Positions 58,960-64,000 of a DNA stretch of 64,000 nt are shown in pieces (position 1 is the stretch's first letter; every line of letters begins with the position of its first letter). The notes beneath the pieces were generated by a model, which did no database searches, was not told the DNA's origin, and worked only from the letters and a program-made list of their open reading frames with translations. The translations under genes and the position numbers were made by a program. The DNA comes from Lunularia cruciata (taxonomy: Eukaryota > Streptophyta > Marchantiopsida > Lunulariales > Lunulariaceae). Where the stretch lies: NCBI GenBank assembly GCA_948567375.1, contig OX419756.1, positions 42,448,552 through 42,512,551 of the forward strand, read 5' to 3'.

Positions 58960-60575
58960 TGGTTGAACATGTTGTTTGTTTGCCATGTTCACCACAAATA
59001 TTGAAGTCTTGAGGGTATCATACCTAACTTCTTCATCAACCTTTTTGACATGGCATTCATTGCTGATCCTCCATCAACCAATGCATCCTTGATGTTGTGA
59101 CCATGTTGTAACTCTCACATCAATCTTGGAGGCATATTCACAAGCCTCCCATGGTGCTGGCTTGGCATCCACCACTCCCATTGATATTGAAGCTTTTGCC
59201 TTCTTCTTCCTCTTGCTCCTTGTAGAACTCAAACCACCTCTAAGCTCCTTTCTCAAAGTAGGATTCAAAGCAATCAATTGGCCCACTATGATGTTAGCCT
59301 TGTGACTACAAACATCCTCCAACACATTGTAGTTCCATTATTGCTTTGAAATCAATAAGTCCTCCATCTCCAACTTCCTCCTTGGAGTCTTTGTTGTTGA
59401 TGGTATTGAGATGCGAGTGCTCCTAGTAGACATAGGAGTATCCTTGCTTGGAGTGAATCTTTGAGAAGAGTGAACATCCTTTGCAAAATGAACTCTCTTT
59501 TTCTCTTGTACCAAAAGCTCCAAATCAAGACCCTTGGAGTTTGAGCACTCTCCCTTCTCATACTTGCTCTTAACCACATCTATGGATTCTATCCCCTTAC
59601 CTTTGTTTGGATTAGGAGCCACTTGGATTTCACTTCCTTTCTCTTTCCCTCTATTAGCTTCCTCCATGGTAAGTGGAATATGGGCAATTCCTTTGGATAT
59701 GGCCTCTTCCTCCAAAACCAAAACAAATTTCTACCATTGAAATTGTTGGCTGGTTGGCCTGGCCTCCTCTGTATGTATAGTTTCCATAACTCTTAGGCCC
59801 TCTCCCTACATTCTGATCCACCGCTCTCTTCTTCCATAGTTGCACCTCATTGATCTTGAAATTTGTAAGTTGTTTTGTGATGGTTTGAAGTGGATCCTTT
59901 GGTAGAGGTGCAAGAACTAGAGTAACTACTACTTGTGGTGCAACCCTTGCCACCAAAGTATCAGAAGTTCCACCATAATTTTAGCCTTGGAGAGGATGCA
60001 CAACCTCCTTCACCACCAAATTACTTTCATCTTGTTCCAAACTCTCCTCCATACAAATTGCAATCTTAATAGCTTCAACCTTGGACGAAGGTTTCTCATA
60101 TCTCACCTTGCTTCTAATTTGTGGTCTCAACTCTCTCACAAAATTCTTGGTGAGCATGGCTCCTATGTGAATCATAGTAATCTCCATATCATCCCCACCC
60201 TTTCTCAACACTATGCAAAATCTGGACTCTAACTTTTCCACTCTTTCCACATAGACTCTCACTTTCTCTCCATCTCCTTGTTTGAGAAAAGTAACGTCAC
60301 TCATCAATCTCTCATAACTCTCATTTGGAAGAAAGTTTTCAATGAGTGTTGAAGTCAAACTCTCCCAAGACACTTTGTCTCCATCTCTCCTCTCTCTCTT
60401 CTGGCATTCTGACTCATACCATGTAAGTGCTGCATCCTCAAAGAAATATAGTAATAATTAGGCCCACTCATTCTTCCTCCTCTCATTGTTTCCCATGCAA
60501 GTTCTCTTGAAGTCTCTCACAAAGGCCTCCACATCTCCTCCATCCTTGCTAAAGAAAACTGGAAGTTTCTCCATC
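58960..60575 (-). pseudogene. G3 gag and protease
   Basis: Capsid-type gag from about 60575 (MEKLPVFFSKDGGDVEAF, WESLTSTLIENFLPNESYER, FLKQGDGEKVRVYVERVEKL), a degenerate zinc knuckle CFGFGGRGHIQRNC with the second Cys replaced, and a protease site reading ALVDGGSAMNAMSKRL (DGG instead of D-S/T-G). Confidence 0.75.
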
Positions 60576-60806
60576 TTAACCCCTCACTATCTTTCTTTTC
60601 TCTCAATTTTTCTTCTCTTTTCTTTCTCTCACTTTATAACTAATAGAGTATGTACATGACTAACACCATTTGAGAATAATCCACCCTAGGGAACAAAAAA
60701 GGTTTTGTTTGCTCCAAGATTTCTATAGCAACATCAAATCCTAGAGTGCATATTAATTGAACTCTCATGGATAGTTTATCCATAAGTTGAAAGATTATCT
60801 CCATCA

Positions 60807-61307
60807 CTAATCTTGAGAACTAGCTGATGAAGGTGGTAGTATTTCTATAGCTGTACTAAGACTCTCTCCAAGATCCTTCACTAAAGTCTCTAAAAGTGCT
60901 TTTACTCCACTACACTCATGTCCTTTTGGAAGTCCTTCCACTCCACAAACCTCACACAACTCCTTGGTCTTAGATCTTCTCCCTCCCAATCTTGGTGAAG
61001 AAGGTCCAACATGCAAACCCAAGTCAAGTAAGCCTCTCTTTTCCCTCAATCTATTGCTCTCAAAGGTCAATGGACATGAAATTGCCTTATGTCCCTTCTC
61101 TCCACATAGAAAGCACTTACACTCACTCTTTCCTCCAAGTGGTGTAGGTTTTTGGATCCTCTCAACACTCTCTTCAAATTCTATTGTAAACTCTCTTTTC
61201 CTCAAATCTACCCCTACAATGACCTCAAACCCTTGGGGAACCTTGCATATTCTCAATTTCCACTCTTGATGACCTTCCATGTTCCCAAGATGAATCAAAA
61301 CACTCAA
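60807..61307 (-). pseudogene. G3 additional leader ORF with CCHC knuckle
   Basis: 166 codons upstream of gag. CFLCGEKGHKAISC is a canonical CX2CX4HX4C knuckle, followed by a second Cys/His cluster (CEVCGVEGLPKGHEC). Having a knuckle-bearing ORF ahead of the capsid domain is unusual; it may be an extra ORF of this lineage or a gag rearrangement. Confidence 0.55.
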
Positions 61308-62166
61308 ACATGCATTTTGTTGCTCTCAAACTCCTCATGCATGAGATCTCAACTTTGCAAAATTAGCACTTTCTCACAATTTCACTCAAATCTCTCACCT
61401 TGTATGTCACAGTCCTTTGAAACTTTTTCCACTTGATCAAAACTCCATGGCTCCACTTCTTGCAAAATTTCAGATCTTTTCATCAAGCCATTTGGCCTAG
61501 ACACCTTTCTATTCAGCTCACATATTTCAGATTTGGTTTGAAAATTACCCCTCTCACTTCAAAAACTCATAACTCTTTGTGCAAGAATGATCTCTCTTTA
61601 TTTTTTGTGTCAACAGGTAGGATAAAATGTACCTAATTTTCACAAAATGTTTCAGAAATTCCAACAAAAAGTGAAGAAATGGCAGACTCTATACAATTTT
61701 CCGGAGAGTATATAGTTGCAAGAGTAGTTTACCTTATCAACTTTCAAAAATTCTAACCCAATGCACATAACAGCTCTCACAATAATTCTATGTGTGCTAA
61801 TTGAAGGACAACCTAAGCTATCATGTGAAGAAATTTCAAATCCAGATCTCAAACTTGAGATTTTACCCAAAATCACCTTAATCTCCCAAATCTGGAATCC
61901 ACCTCACACAATGTCTCCAAATCCTTTCATGTTTACAAGATGTACAAAATCACTTCAAAGACATCCTAATTAACTACAGTGTATACAAATGGATCTTGGT
62001 TCTCTAACATATGTTAATCCCTCTCCTTTCCTAATGTTCTTTCCAAGTGAGCTCTCATATCCTCCTTCTCCCTAATGTAAAATTGAACGCGGAACATTAT
62101 CTTGCCTTCTAGAGAGGTCCCGACAACAAAACCAAAAATATGAGCTAGCCAACCTCTCATCCAAGA

Positions 62167-62822
62167 TGAACCTGTGATGGCTATTATGGTAGCACACCAT
62201 GAACTAAGAAGGCAAGGAACCCCAACTCCATCATAATCCTCCAAGGCTAACACTCCAAGACTCAAGACATTGCTCACTAGAAACTCAATGAGAGAGATAG
62301 TTGTAAAAGAAAGGATGATGAGTACTTCCTCACCTCTTGTTTATATACTTGTGAAATATTTATGCACCAATTTTACTAACTACCATAGTAACTCAAGTTA
62401 CTAGACTAAAAGTCAAGTAAAGTCAAAAAGTAGAAAAGAATATCCATTCACATGGGCATATTCCATTAGCATGTGATCTTATCTTAACCCAACTACTAAA
62501 TCAAGGATTCCTTCACATGGGCTATCCTTGGACTATAGAAGAATCTAAAAAAGGCTTGCGGTCCCAAGAGTTCTCAACTCTTTTCTCAAATCCAAACACC
62601 TAGGAATAATACCAAGTCAACACATTAGAATCTAAGATAATGGTGCTCATCTTTTCCACTTCCTCTAAATTAAGGTCTCCTCTATCTTAGCTATGACTAA
62701 CTCTAGCTAATCATGACTAATGTAGAACCATCCTTTATCTCTATATAAATAATATCTCTCAAGTACTTATAATACCAAGCTAAATATCACAATACTATTC
62801 ACATGCACAAATAGGTGTTAGA
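62167..62822 (-). repeat. 5' LTR of G3
   Basis: Direct repeat of 55067-55723, starting TGAACCTGTGATGGC and ending GGTGTTA. Confidence 0.88.
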
Positions 62823-62893
62823 GGACACAAAAATCCCAATGGTTTGGTGGAAGTGGATTCAATGGTCCATAAATTCTATCCATCCCATTTCTA

Positions 62894-62905
62894 CTCTAAT
62901 ACCAA
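62894..62905 (-). other. G2 primer binding site
   Basis: Reading the minus strand, TTGGTATTAGAG follows the LTR end GGTCTTTTACA directly; this matches the TGGTATCAGAGC tRNA-iMet primer site of plant retrotransposons with one change. Confidence 0.8.
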
Positions 62906-63303
62906 TGTAAAAGACCGAGACCAAGGAGAGAAATAGGAGAATTGAAACTCCAATTGGGATACTTGAATGTGGGAAACTCCAAATGCCTAACATGAGCTTC
63001 AGCTATTGTATTTATAAGGATGATACAAGGCTCATGAGAAGCTTCCTTGAGTCGTTTTCTTGGAGTGCAAGCTAAGTTAATTGGGAAGTTTCTCAAGAAG
63101 CCTTCTTCTAGGAGCTGCTTACTTGGTGTGGAAGCTAAGTTAATTAGAAGCTTCTAGAAGCTACCTACTTGGAATGCAAACTAGGCTAACCGGAAAGCTT
63201 CCCAAGAAGCTTCTTAGATACTTTTGGAATGTTCTAGGCTAATTTGTCTTATTTGCTACTTCATTAGCCCTACTAACTTGTTGTTAAATTCCATATTGTT
63301 ACA
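62906..63303 (-). repeat. 5' LTR of G2
   Basis: 398 bp, TGTAAAAGACC ... ATTGTTACA in window orientation; same family as 45565-45988, 44226-44651 and 36198-36600, somewhat shortened in the module region. Confidence 0.88.
63147..63159 (-). promoter_or_regulatory. Heat-shock-element array in the 5' LTR of G2
   Basis: GAAgcTTCtaGAA, a perfect three-unit HSE. Confidence 0.6.
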
Positions 63304-64000
63304 CTATCACTGCTTTCCGCTATGGCAATTTAGATGCGGCAATCTTCATGAGACCGCCTATGAGTTTTGTGAGGAAAAGCCAAGAGGATATGGTTTGTAG
63401 GTTGCTGAAATCCTTCTATGGATTGAAGCAAGCCCCTAGACAATGGAACAAATGGTTTGATGATTTCATGAGGTCATACGGATTTAAACAAAGTGTGTTT
63501 GATCCTTGTCTATATATGAAAAAGGTGAGTAATGAAGTCTTTGGCTTCATATCATGTACTCTATGTGGATGACATGCTTATTGCAGCTAGGTACAGATTT
63601 GATGTTGATAATCTCAAAGCTCTCTTGAGTTTCAAATTTACAATGAAAGATCTTGGTATAACAAGGAGGATTCTGGGGATAGAGATCCAACAAAACTTGG
63701 AGGATGGAAAGCTATGGTTAACTCAAGGGAAGTATGCTAGAAAGGTACTTGCAAGATTTAACATGGAGAATTGTAAGCCTGTGAGTGCTCCTTGAGCTCC
63801 TCACTTCAAGCTTTCATCAACTTTGTGTCCAACAGATGTCGTGGTGAAAAATTTGATGTCCAAGATTCCCTATGATAAGGCAGTGAGAAGTCTCATGTTT
63901 TTGATGATTTGATCTTGGCCTGACATTACTCTTGTTATGGGCAAGACTAGTAGATACATGTCAAATCCACAGAGGATACATTGGGAAGTTGTGAAGTGGA
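63304..64000 (+). mobile_element. Ty1/copia element, right part (RT), continues past the window
   Basis: Resumes the copia RT exactly where 45564 stopped: ITAFRYGNLDAAIFMRPP, MVCRLLKSFYGLKQAPRQWN, then after a frameshift VLYVDDMLIAARYRFDVDNL (catalytic YVDD) and FTMKDLGITRRILGIEIQ. The element is open at the right window edge, so its RNase H and 3' LTR are not seen. Confidence 0.87.

Larger units (their letters stand above)
55067..62822 (-). mobile_element. Ty3/gypsy element G3 (no chromodomain seen), nested in the G2 leader
   Basis: Complete 7.75-kb element: LTRs about 55067-55723 and about 62167-62822 in direct orientation, with gag, protease, RT, RNase H and integrase between them on the minus strand. 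TTAGA occurs at both junctions (55061-55065 and 62818-62822) and may be the target duplication, though this would put the LTR edge a few bases away from the TG...CA edge. It lies between G2's PBS and gag. Its pol resembles plant non-chromovirus gypsy elements and is not related in detail to G1/G2. Confidence 0.85.
45565..63303 (-). mobile_element. Ty3/gypsy chromovirus G2, host of three later insertions
   Basis: Second copy of the G1 family, reversed. 5' LTR 62906-63303, PBS 62894-62905, gag about 53950-54850, protease 53597-53914, RT/RNase H (split), integrase, chromodomain, polypurine tract 45989-45997 and 3' LTR 45565-45988. Flanked by CCATT (45560-45564) and CTATC (63304-63308), a plausible but mutated 5-bp target duplication inside the copia RT codons. 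Interrupted by a MITE-like element, a 3.78-kb TG...CA element and gypsy element G3. All coding parts carry stops or frameshifts. Confidence 0.85.

Overview
The window is nuclear DNA from a land plant that makes swimming sperm, most likely a bryophyte and probably a liverwort. The signs are: spliced genes with GT-AG introns; plant-type protein families (a DUF1338 hydroxyglutarate synthase, an XIP aquaporin with the NPARC box, an LRR receptor-like protein); plant Ty3/gypsy and Ty1/copia retrotransposons with tRNA-iMet type primer sites; and two proteins that join a linker-histone H1 winged helix to a protamine-like Arg/Ser tail. Liverwort protamines are known to be cut from H1-type precursors. 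The species call is inference.

Layout. Roughly the left 33 kb is gene-bearing. It holds a four-exon eEF1A-lysine-methyltransferase-like gene (460-3362, minus); a seven-exon 2-oxoadipate dioxygenase/decarboxylase gene (6535-9858, plus); a seven-exon GNAT acetyltransferase gene (12661-14890, plus, 5' end unresolved); a head-to-head pair of H1-protamine precursor genes (18204-19481 minus and 20646-21416 plus) sharing a 1.16-kb promoter; a two-exon XIP aquaporin gene (23491-24772, minus); a divergent U6 snRNA-like sequence (about 25064-25150); a 530-bp tandem duplication (26996-28110); and a two-exon LRR receptor-like protein gene (29690-32976, minus), followed by decayed copies of its 3' end and a fold-back repeat. 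A 49-bp dispersed repeat of unknown identity occurs four times.

The right 28 kb is a retrotransposon nest. Element G1 (about 36151-44651, plus) is a Ty3/gypsy chromovirus whose 5' LTR is inverted and whose gag zinc knuckle is split by a 3.3-kb insertion carrying an 18-unit minisatellite. A copia element (44652-45564, resuming at 63304 and running off the window) is split by a second chromovirus, G2 (45565-63303, minus). G2 is itself split by a 3.78-kb TG...CA element with 5-bp target duplication ATTTG (49282-53063), by a MITE-like 560-bp insertion (47454-48013), and by a different complete gypsy element, G3 (about 55067-62822, minus).

Standout observations: (1) the H1-protamine gene pair, with AACCGTC (DUO1-type MYB) motifs in its shared promoter and competing hairpins at the start of one CDS; (2) perfect heat-shock-element arrays in all four chromovirus LTRs; (3) a 961-codon pol frame in G1 interrupted only by eight stops that all look like C-to-T changes; (4) the 3.78-kb insertion, which carries a decayed coiled-coil coding region of unknown family. 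Exon coordinates were derived by eye from splice sites and phase, and the 5' ends of several genes are uncertain.
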